The translations under genes and the position numbers were made by a program. 35,072 nt of DNA from Campylobacteraceae bacterium (GTDB lineage Bacteria; Campylobacterota; Campylobacteria; Campylobacterales; Sulfurovaceae), in the NCBI GenBank assembly GCA_027056485.1, contig JALUKQ010000187.1, positions 1 through 35,072 on the forward strand, in the 5' to 3' direction. The notes under the pieces are model-generated. The model did not search any database. It had not been told where the DNA came from and saw only the letters and a program-made list of their open reading frames with translations. Shown piece by piece: positions 24,774 through 32,399 of this stretch. Each line of letters begins with the position of its first letter. Position 1 is the first letter of the stretch.

Positions 24774-26513
24774 ATGCATAAAGTGATTAATTTATTAATA
24801 AAAAATGAGATTATATCAGAACCAAAACTAGAAGCATTTATAGAAAAATATAGTGAAGATAAGCTCTCCATAGCTAATCTAATTAAGGTTCGTATTATTA
24901 ATGAAGATGAGATGGAAAAGTCTCTTCTTCAAGAGATACGACTACAGACTATAGAGATAAATGATTTAGAGGGAATTCAAGGAATAGATACAACAGTTTT
25001 ACTCAAGAGAATGGCAAAAGAACTTGAGATAGAGTATATGGAAGTGAATGAGTCAGATATTGACTTTAAGTTGGTTAAACGTTTACCCTTAAAACAGTTG
25101 GTACGATATAATGTTTTACCTCTATTTATAGAAGATAATGAAGTTACTGTTGCTTTTGCAAACCCTAATGATTATGAGGCAAAAGGTGCTGTAGAGCGTT
25201 TTTTTCGTGGTAAAATGATGAAGGTAGTTTTAACTCGTAAAGAGATTGTACATCAAGTATTAAGTCAATTAAATGTAGTTGAAAAAGTTGAAGAATTTTC
25301 TGAAAGTATTCAAGAAGATTTAGAGCATGGTGGTGCTGATGTAACTAAGACAGATGCATCTCCAGCTGTCCTACAACTTATTGAATTAATTTTGGAGACA
25401 GCTATTGAAAAAGGTACGAGTGATATTCATATAGAAGCTACTGAAAATTACTGTCTGGTTCGTTACCGTATAGATGGAATGTTACAAGAGACTTTTAGAA
25501 TGGAAAAAGATATTTTTTCTCCCTTGGCATCACGTATGAAACTTTTATCAAACCTTGATATAGCAGAGAAGAGAAAACCTCAAGATGGAAGATTTACTCA
25601 GATTGTAAAAGGTCATATTTTTGATTTTAGGGTTTCAACACTTCCTACAATGTTTGGTGAATCTATAGTAATGAGGATTCTTGATAAATCCAAAGCATTG
25701 GTTCAACTTGAAGATGCTGGTATGAACCCAATATCTTATAAAAAATTCATTCAAGGTATTCACTCTCCTTATGGGATTGTTTTGGTAACGGGGCCTACAG
25801 GTTCTGGTAAGACCACAACACTTTATGGAGCGTTGAATGAGATTATTAATGTTAAAGATAAGACAATTACAGTTGAAGACCCAGTGGAGTATCAAATGGA
25901 AGGGATTCAGCAGGTACAAATAAACGCAAATGCAGGTTTAGATTTTCCTGCTGCCTTACGTTCAATACTAAGACAAGATCCCGATAAGATTATGATTGGT
26001 GAGATTCGAGACCAAGAAACGCTTAGAATTGCGATTCAAGCTGCACTTACAGGTCACTTGGTTCTCTCAACTCTGCATACTAACTCTGCTATTGCATCTA
26101 TTGGTAGAATGTTGGATATGGGAATTGAAGATTATCTTATATCTGGTGCTTTGGTTGCTATTCAGGGACAGCGTCTTATTAGAAAAATATGTCAAAGTTG
26201 TAAAGAAGAGGTTGTACCAGATTCAACAGTTTTAGAAGATTTAGTAGAACATTTACCTAAAAATCCAAAGTTTTATAAAGGTAAGGGCTGTGCTGTTTGT
26301 GGTGGGTCGGGTTATGCAGGTAGAGAGATGATATCTGAAGTTTTAACTGTTTCAGACAAAATATCTCGTATGATTGCCAATGGTGCGACCAATGAGCAGT
26401 TGACAGAACAAGCTATAAAAGAGGGATTCTTTTCTATGTTCCAAGATGGTATTCAAAAAGCATTGCAGGGAAAAACTACGGTTGAAGAAGTAGTGAGAGT
26501 TGCTAGATCATGA
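24774..26513 (+). CDS. mshE: Assembly ATPase, MshE/CtsE/GspE type
   Basis: The hexameric ATPase drives pilus or pseudopilus assembly from the cytoplasm. The 579 residues have an N-terminal MshEN/N1-like region (about 1-165) and the core: SDIHIEA (216-222), Walker A GPTGSGKT (340-347), Asp box near TVEDPVEYQ (366-374), Walker B IMIGEIRD (406-413) and the His box GHLVLSTLHTNSA (427-439). The zinc tetracysteine is C473, C476, C506 and C509. The N-terminal segment follows the helical pattern of the c-di-GMP-binding MshEN domain, but the RLG start and the glycine of its motif are replaced. GAGGAGAG precedes the ATG. The stop overlaps the next gene. Confidence 0.93.
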   Translation: MHKVINLLIKNEIISEPKLEAFIEKYSEDKLSIANLIKVRIINEDEMEKSLLQEIRLQTIEINDLEGIQGIDTTVLLKRMAKELEIEYMEVNESDIDFKLVKRLPLKQLVRYNVLPLFIEDNEVTVAFANPNDYEAKGAVERFFRGKMMKVVLTRKEIVHQVLSQLNVVEKVEEFSESIQEDLEHGGADVTKTDASPAVLQLIELILETAIEKGTSDIHIEATENYCLVRYRIDGMLQETFRMEKDIFSPLASRMKLLSNLDIAEKRKPQDGRFTQIVKGHIFDFRVSTLPTMFGESIVMRILDKSKALVQLEDAGMNPISYKKFIQGIHSPYGIVLVTGPTGSGKTTTLYGALNEIINVKDKTITVEDPVEYQMEGIQQVQINANAGLDFPAALRSILRQDPDKIMIGEIRDQETLRIAIQAALTGHLVLSTLHTNSAIASIGRMLDMGIEDYLISGALVAIQGQRLIRKICQSCKEEVVPDSTVLEDLVEHLPKNPKFYKGKGCAVCGGSGYAGREMISEVLTVSDKISRMIANGATNEQLTEQAIKEGFFSMFQDGIQKALQGKTTVEEVVRVARS

Positions 26514-27757
26514 TGAAGTATTTTAATGTAACCGTTAGCCTCAAGGGTAAAAAACGTATTGAACTCATTAAAGCAAAAAGTAAAGTAATGGCATTGAAGA
26601 TTGCAAAACAAAACTTTCCAAAAGAACGTGTCTCTAAAGCTGTTGAAGTTTCAAAACCTACTGATGAAAAGATGAAAGAGTTGATTGAGGGTATTAAAAA
26701 ATCTTTTGAAGGAAAGATAAGTATTGACAATAAAATCTCAGCTATTAGGCAAATATCGGTTATGACCGATGCTGGTATATCTATTCATGATGCTATAAAT
26801 GAAGTTGCAATAAATACAGAGAACCCTAAACTAAAAAATATTTTTGAAAATATAGGTTCTGACATTAATGCTGGTAAATCTATCGCTGATTCTATAGACC
26901 CTTATGCAGAAGAGTTTGGTCACGTAACTATAGCTATGACTAATTTGGGTGAGAAGACAGGAAATATAGCAGGTTCGTACGCAAAGTTAGCTACTATATT
27001 AGAAGATATTCGAGATAACTTAAAAAAGTTTAAAAAAGCTATACGTACACCTATGATTACTTTAATTGCTATGGGAATTGCATTTACTATTTTGATTATG
27101 GTGGTTGTACCAAAATTTAAAGAGATGTTTGAAAAGTTTAATTCTGATCTTCCTATACCTACTATTATTCTTCTATGGTTAGAGAATGCACTAAGTAATT
27201 ATGGGCTTTATATTTTAGTTGGTTTAGCTGTATCGATATTTCTTTTAATACATTTTCATAAAACAGATGATAAGTTTAGATATAAAATTGATAAAATAAT
27301 GGTTAATCCTAAGTTTTATTTAATACATAAGATAGTATTCTTTTCAAGTATGCATAAATATATGTTAGTATTTGGAGAGTTGGTTAAGTCGGGTATTCCT
27401 GTTTCAGAGGCATTGGATACAGCTGTTGATATGGTTGATAATGCTTATATAAAAGAGAAGTTATTGGGTGTAAATGCGAACATTGCAAGAGGTATTTCCC
27501 TTTCAGATGCTTTTGAACAGACTGGATTATTTGAAAACATGTTACTTCAAATGATACGAGCAGGGGAAGCAGGTGGCCAACTTGACTCAATGTTAGGAAA
27601 AGTAACTGATTATTATGATGCAAGATTTCAAGATCTTATTGATAACCTTGCTGCTTATATAGAACCTATAATGCTCTTTTTCATTGCTGGTTTAGTTCTT
27701 TTGCTAGCTCTTGGTATTTTTATGCCTATGTGGGATCTTGGAAAAGCAGTTAAGTAG
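26510..27757 (+). CDS. mshG: Inner-membrane platform protein, MshG/CtsF/GspF type
   Basis: The 415 residues contain two T2SSF domains (about 75-200 and 275-405). Conserved phrases are IRQISVMTDAGISIHDAI and AMTNLGEKTGNI in the first, and VFGELVKSGIPVSEAL and MIRAGEAGGQLDSML in the second. The helices are at about 182-200, 221-239 and 386-405. The protein is the membrane partner of the assembly ATPase. A 70-residue N-terminal head is typical of the GspF family. Two consecutive ATGs are available (26510 or 26513); the first overlaps the ATPase stop. Confidence 0.93.
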   Translation: MMKYFNVTVSLKGKKRIELIKAKSKVMALKIAKQNFPKERVSKAVEVSKPTDEKMKELIEGIKKSFEGKISIDNKISAIRQISVMTDAGISIHDAINEVAINTENPKLKNIFENIGSDINAGKSIADSIDPYAEEFGHVTIAMTNLGEKTGNIAGSYAKLATILEDIRDNLKKFKKAIRTPMITLIAMGIAFTILIMVVVPKFKEMFEKFNSDLPIPTIILLWLENALSNYGLYILVGLAVSIFLLIHFHKTDDKFRYKIDKIMVNPKFYLIHKIVFFSSMHKYMLVFGELVKSGIPVSEALDTAVDMVDNAYIKEKLLGVNANIARGISLSDAFEQTGLFENMLLQMIRAGEAGGQLDSMLGKVTDYYDARFQDLIDNLAAYIEPIMLFFIAGLVLLLALGIFMPMWDLGKAVK

Positions 27758-27771
27758 AAAGGAAAATTAAG

Positions 27772-28116
27772 ATGGTAAGTAGAGTAAATGTTATCGATAA
27801 CAAAGGGAATATGGCCATTATAGAAGTTCCACCTTATGTAACAGAAGTACTTCAAGAGTTAGAGGTTGGAGAGTTGTCAACCTTTGATACGGTTATGGAG
27901 TTCTGTCATATATATAATTTAAAAGTAATTGAGTTTAATGGTAGAGTAATAAATAAATATACAACTTGTATAGATGTTAATGATTCTGCTATTGTTTTAG
28001 ATGGTGATAATAGTCTTATTTATATTGAATTAGAAGATACAAAAGTAACATTTGAAGATTCAAAAACTTGTGTATTAAGAAAATTTAATAAGTTTCTTTC
28101 AAAGTATATGAAGTAG
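27772..28116 (+). CDS. Small unknown protein at the end of the pilus operon
   Basis: The 114-residue protein has no signal peptide, membrane helix or known motif. It is acidic in the middle, beta-rich by pattern (alternating hydrophobic residues at about 55-95) and basic at the end. AAAGGA stands 8 bases before the ATG, and the gene follows the platform gene by 14 bases, so it is probably co-transcribed and cytoplasmic. It is not a pilin: no hydrophobic N-terminal helix and no prepilin cleavage site. Confidence 0.7.
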   Translation: MVSRVNVIDNKGNMAIIEVPPYVTEVLQELEVGELSTFDTVMEFCHIYNLKVIEFNGRVINKYTTCIDVNDSAIVLDGDNSLIYIELEDTKVTFEDSKTCVLRKFNKFLSKYMK

Positions 28117-28129
28117 AACAACCACTGAA

Positions 28130-28158
28130 GTAGATCTTGGTATTATTCAAGATTCTAC
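28130..28158 (+). terminator. Probable end of the pilus operon
   Basis: GTAGATCTTG (28130-28139) pairs with CAAGATTCTAC (28148-28158) with a single-base bulge and an 8-base loop, 13 bases after the stop codon. The T-tract after it is poor. The remaining 190 bases up to the kinase gene are AT-rich and otherwise unremarkable. Confidence 0.45.
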
Positions 28159-28349
28159 TACAGATTAACTATTCTTTTATAATATATAATATTCTCAATA
28201 AATTTCAAATTTCTAAATGTAATCTTCCTTATATAATATATTTTTTTATATTAACCTTCCATTTACTAATAACAGATAGTATATGGTTATATAAATTTAT
28301 TTGATGATTTTAGTATTTATCTATAAGCCTATTTGGGAAAGGGGATGTG

Positions 28350-31142
28350 ATGGATAATAGAAAAGAGAATCTTTTTAAATTACAAGTGTTTCAACAAACT
28401 ATCTCCACCCTTTATATGTATCCTTTACGAATTTATAATAATGATTGTTACCAGAAATTTCAAGAAGAGATGTTACATAAAAATGATATTCAGAAACTAC
28501 ATAATCTTTTACATCCAAATCAACCTTTTAATCCCCGTAATATTATTAATGCTTTACAAGTAAGAGTTAAAAAAAATCCTCAAAGTATTGATGAAAGTAG
28601 TGAGATATATAAGTTTTTAGAGTCATATGCTGAGAAGCTTAGAGAAATTATGTGGGAAACACATGCAAGTAACTCTTTAACTTTTACACGTGAAATTAAA
28701 GGCAATAAGCGACTTTGGATTTTCTTAATGATCTATGATCTTTTTACAAAAGAGTTTATAGATGAAAATTTTGAAGAGCCTTTTTTAACTAAATGTTTAA
28801 TAGATATGCACAGTATTTATATAAAACTTAATGAACAATATACTCTCTCTCTAGGACGTATTTTTCTTAATAAAGAGGAGCATAAAGAGGTTGTTGAGAA
28901 TGTTCTAAAAAATTATAACTTTGATAATATGAATATTTTTGAGTTAACAACTTTAGCTAAAAAAAGAATGAATTTTCAGCTTCATCGTGTAAAAAAAGAG
29001 ACAAAATATATAAAAAAAGCATTTCAACTATTTTTAGAGTCATTATCAATCTTACCTGATAATTTACATAAAGAAGAGCTAGAGAAAGTTTTTGTATTTA
29101 TCTTTATGGTGACAAGAGAAGATAATATGCATGATATTTCTATTAAAATTAAAGAGTACATAATAACATACAAAGATGAAAAGTTGTCTATTCACTTAAA
29201 TAAAAATGCTGAGTTTTATTCAGATGAGTTTCTAAATACTTTTCAAAAATTTGAAAATCATCGAGATTTCTTTAGATCAGAGTATGCTTCTAGACTAAAG
29301 AGCACACTTACTAAACGTTATACTGGATTAAAAGGAGATGCTTTTTCAGCAGTAAAAGAACTTCTAAAACATATTTGTAGTAGGGTCAATGCAGATGGTG
29401 GATGTTATATTAAGTATACATTAGCTGATCAAAAATTAGAAATGATAGCTTCTCATGGTGACCTTCAGTATGAAAAAGGAATGGAGAAATTTGTTAGAGA
29501 GATAAATAATCCAGAAATGGATATAAAAAATAGAAGTAGAGTTTTAAATGTTATTAAACGATATCAGAGTAGTGATGGGCAGTATGATATAGATAAGATA
29601 ATTTTAAAAAATCTTCATAAAGATGAGATGTTACAACCTGTTAAGGGTAGGGCAATTCTTTCTAATATTGCATTACCTATTACTTTTAAACAAAAGCTAT
29701 TGGGTGTATTACTTATAGATAGTTTTCGTGTGGGTAATTTTACAGATAATGATATCAATCTTATTTTTTCTATTACTAGTGCTTTATCAGTACAGATATT
29801 TGATCAAATAGTACAAGAAAATCTCTCTGCTATTATGAACAATCTACCTCAAAAACCTACACTTGATGATGAGACAATACAGAGACATTTTCAAGACTTA
29901 ACGACATACATGAATAACATATTTTTTAGTCATGGTATAGCTATATGGGATTATAATAAAGAAGAGTCAACTTTTAAATTGAAATCAACAACACTTCATA
30001 TAGGGAATATTTCTGAGTGTATTATAAAAGAAGAGTCTAATGATTTAATTTTTGATTTATTGAAAAAAGGAAGTACTGATAAGGTCGAGAGCTTTGATAT
30101 ACTAAATAGCAATAGATTATCTATATGTAATCCTTTACAGTATGATGAACGATTAAATTGTGTCAAAATTTATGCTATTACCGATGGTGAAGAGCTTATT
30201 GGTGCATTTTCTGTCTATAATCAGATAGAAGGAGATTATCGTTCTATAGATGAACAGAGTCTTAAAAGTGTTATTAATCATTTGGCTATATTTTTTAATA
30301 TTATGAATACCATTACAGCTCAAAGAGCTTTGGTTCAAAGTCAAGCATTGCATGAGATAAGTGCTAGATTTAATATGTTGGATAATAAGACAAGGCAGTT
30401 AAGAGAACTGGTAAATGTAAACTTTAAGGAGCTTGAGTACTATGCAAGATTTAGATTTAATATAAAATTAGATGATATTGATAGTTTAGTCTCTAACACT
30501 CGATTGGCATTTCAGTATATAGCAAATAAAACAGATAAAATAAAATATGAAAACAACGTTGATAAAGAGATTGTACACCTTTATAAACCTTTAATTAGTA
30601 AAAATACAGAAGTAAATAATATTAGATATATTTTTAATGAATTAACAAGCTCTATTCCTTTTCCTTATAGTCGTAAAAATATTCGTATAAATAATATGAT
30701 AGATAGTCAGTTAAATGTAAAAGTTCACAGTTTAATACTCTCAGATATTTTTCAAAATATACTTTTAAATGCTGTTAAATACTCTTTTCAAGGTACGACA
30801 ATACGTATATTCTCTAAAATAGGAAGTAATAGTATTAAGATAAGTATTAAAAATGATGGATTAGAAATAAAAAAAGGTGAAGAGATTGATATTTTCAAAT
30901 ATGGTTATAGGGGTTTTACTGCTATAGGTTATGAAGAGGAGATTGAGGGTGAAAAGATTGATTATAAAAATAGAGAGGATGAAAACTTAGGTATTGGTTT
31001 ATATAAATGTAATGAAATTGTTAAAAAGATATTGGGTGGAGAGATACGTTTAAAAAGAGAAGTTAATAGTGCAAAAAATATGGCTGTAAATACTTTTGAG
31101 ATTATTATGCCACTAGATGAATTGAAGGGAGAAAGAGTATGA
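28350..31142 (+). CDS. Soluble histidine kinase with two GAF-like domains
   Basis: The ATG at 28350, 5 bases after a GGAAAGGGG ribosome site, gives 930 residues; the GTG just before it is less likely. The first 325 residues are helical and of unknown type. A GAF domain follows (about 330-490, LLGVLLIDSFRVGNFTDND), then a second, diverged GAF (about 505-655, ELIGAFSVYNQIEGDYRSIDE). The kinase core has a putative phospho-acceptor in LHEISARF (His 668), N box NILLNAVKYS (about 803-812), G1 NDGLEI with D836, and G2 LGIGLY (about 880-885). No membrane helix is seen, so the input should be cytoplasmic. It overlaps the receiver gene by ATGA. Confidence 0.82.
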   Translation: MDNRKENLFKLQVFQQTISTLYMYPLRIYNNDCYQKFQEEMLHKNDIQKLHNLLHPNQPFNPRNIINALQVRVKKNPQSIDESSEIYKFLESYAEKLREIMWETHASNSLTFTREIKGNKRLWIFLMIYDLFTKEFIDENFEEPFLTKCLIDMHSIYIKLNEQYTLSLGRIFLNKEEHKEVVENVLKNYNFDNMNIFELTTLAKKRMNFQLHRVKKETKYIKKAFQLFLESLSILPDNLHKEELEKVFVFIFMVTREDNMHDISIKIKEYIITYKDEKLSIHLNKNAEFYSDEFLNTFQKFENHRDFFRSEYASRLKSTLTKRYTGLKGDAFSAVKELLKHICSRVNADGGCYIKYTLADQKLEMIASHGDLQYEKGMEKFVREINNPEMDIKNRSRVLNVIKRYQSSDGQYDIDKIILKNLHKDEMLQPVKGRAILSNIALPITFKQKLLGVLLIDSFRVGNFTDNDINLIFSITSALSVQIFDQIVQENLSAIMNNLPQKPTLDDETIQRHFQDLTTYMNNIFFSHGIAIWDYNKEESTFKLKSTTLHIGNISECIIKEESNDLIFDLLKKGSTDKVESFDILNSNRLSICNPLQYDERLNCVKIYAITDGEELIGAFSVYNQIEGDYRSIDEQSLKSVINHLAIFFNIMNTITAQRALVQSQALHEISARFNMLDNKTRQLRELVNVNFKELEYYARFRFNIKLDDIDSLVSNTRLAFQYIANKTDKIKYENNVDKEIVHLYKPLISKNTEVNNIRYIFNELTSSIPFPYSRKNIRINNMIDSQLNVKVHSLILSDIFQNILLNAVKYSFQGTTIRIFSKIGSNSIKISIKNDGLEIKKGEEIDIFKYGYRGFTAIGYEEEIEGEKIDYKNREDENLGIGLYKCNEIVKKILGGEIRLKREVNSAKNMAVNTFEIIMPLDELKGERV

Positions 31143-31564
31143 ACATAGTATGGTTAGAAGATGAACCAGAAACAATTGATATTATCAAGTATCAAATAGA
31201 GGATTATTTAGGTAAGGAAATTATAGTTTGCCAATCTTTTGTAAGTTTTTCAGATGAGCTTGAGGAGCTAGAAGACAAAGCAAAGAATATAATTATTATA
31301 GATATTAGAATGATATTTAATAGAGAGATGTATTTTTGTTGTTTTGGAAAAAAAATAAAAGTTAAGAATGATTTAGATAGTGGTTTTGAATATTTTAACA
31401 ATTGTCTTAAAAATCGTTTTGAACATATAAAAATTATTTTTTTTAGTTCTAAACCACAATCTGAGGCAATTAAAGATGCTAAAAAACATGAAATTGATAC
31501 AAAATTAATAGTCTCTAAAGACTATACGATAGAGTTGTTAAAAATTATAAAGGGGATAAAATGA
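31139..31564 (+). CDS. Stand-alone receiver domain (response regulator without output domain)
   Basis: The 141 residues follow the CheY fold: acidic pocket E7 and D8 in VWLEDEP, phospho-acceptor D55 at the end of strand 3 (IIIIDIRM), Ser 103 or 104 (FFSSK) in the place of the switch Thr/Ser, and K127 (VSKD). About 20 residues after D55 (MYFCCFGKKIKVKNDLD) are longer than usual and may form an extra loop. No DNA-binding or enzymatic domain is attached, so it must act through a partner. ATGA overlaps on both sides tie it to the kinase and to the membrane protein. Confidence 0.75.
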   Translation: MNIVWLEDEPETIDIIKYQIEDYLGKEIIVCQSFVSFSDELEELEDKAKNIIIIDIRMIFNREMYFCCFGKKIKVKNDLDSGFEYFNNCLKNRFEHIKIIFFSSKPQSEAIKDAKKHEIDTKLIVSKDYTIELLKIIKGIK

Positions 31565-32397
31565 AAATTAGAAAACTGATGTTAATGCTATTTTTTACAA
31601 ATATTATATTGTATGCTGAGAATAATACTAGTATCGATATTAATTCCTCAACGACAGAGATACAGTTAAAGGTAGTTTCACAGTTAAGTGAATTTTTTGG
31701 AGCAGCAATTACAGGCTACAATGGACATATAGAACATTTATTAATGATTTTTGGAGCTATGGTTACATTTTTTATAGCCATAATATCTCTATTTGGTTAT
31801 TTTAAAATACGTGGAATATCTGAAGAGATTGAGAAAAATAGAGAGCTAATTGCAGATTATACTGCTGGTATAGATAAAAAGTTTTCAGATTATAGAATAG
31901 AGATGAAACAAGAGATTATAGAAGAGGTAAAGCAACAGATAGTTTATGGTTTGGATGATGCTATCTTAAAAGTTCAAGAGCATGCGTATAAAAAAGTAGA
32001 ATACACAGTTTCTAAATTAACTGATGAAATTCAAAAGAGAAGATTTCATTATCAAAGTTTAATTTTTAAGATTAATCAAGTTAAAAAGTATGAATATGAA
32101 GAGGTTATGAAGCAAAATATTGATATGGATAAAAAAATTAGTCAGATTTTAGTAATACAATCTAAATATAATGAAATTAATAACTCAGATATTCCTAAAC
32201 TTTTTTCGAAAGATATAGAGGAGAGAGTTATCCCTACAGCTAGAAAACTCTCTGAATATAAAGAGCTACGGCATATTGTGATTAAGCTTTTATTAAAAGC
32301 TTTAGAGAATGATAAACTAAACTATGTGGAAAAAACACAGATTAAGGATATTTTAAAAGAGTGTTATGCTTGGAAAGAAAAAGAGGATAAAAAATAA
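31561..32397 (+). CDS. Membrane protein with cytoplasmic coiled coil, third gene of the kinase cassette
   Basis: The 278 residues start with a probable signal peptide (1-19, ending LYA) and a short Ser/Thr-rich periplasmic part (about 20-58). One membrane helix (about 59-80, LLMIFGAMVTFFIAIISLFG) and a long coiled coil (about 84-165) follow, then a basic helical C-terminal domain. If the first hydrophobic stretch is cleaved, the bulk faces the cytoplasm, where the receiver could bind it. I recognise no family. It overlaps the receiver gene by ATGA. The gene ends two bases from the convergent helicase gene. Confidence 0.72.
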   Translation: MKIRKLMLMLFFTNIILYAENNTSIDINSSTTEIQLKVVSQLSEFFGAAITGYNGHIEHLLMIFGAMVTFFIAIISLFGYFKIRGISEEIEKNRELIADYTAGIDKKFSDYRIEMKQEIIEEVKQQIVYGLDDAILKVQEHAYKKVEYTVSKLTDEIQKRRFHYQSLIFKINQVKKYEYEEVMKQNIDMDKKISQILVIQSKYNEINNSDIPKLFSKDIEERVIPTARKLSEYKELRHIVIKLLLKALENDKLNYVEKTQIKDILKECYAWKEKEDKK

Positions 32398-32399
32398 CT

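Noticed and set aside
27772-28116. Candidate pilin at the end of the pilus operon
   Set aside because: There is no prepilin leader, no Gly before a hydrophobic helix, and no hydrophobic N-terminus at all.
28345-28349. ATG directly before the kinase gene
   Set aside because: It is followed at once by TGA in its frame; the ATG at 28350 is in frame with the kinase and well spaced from the ribosome site.
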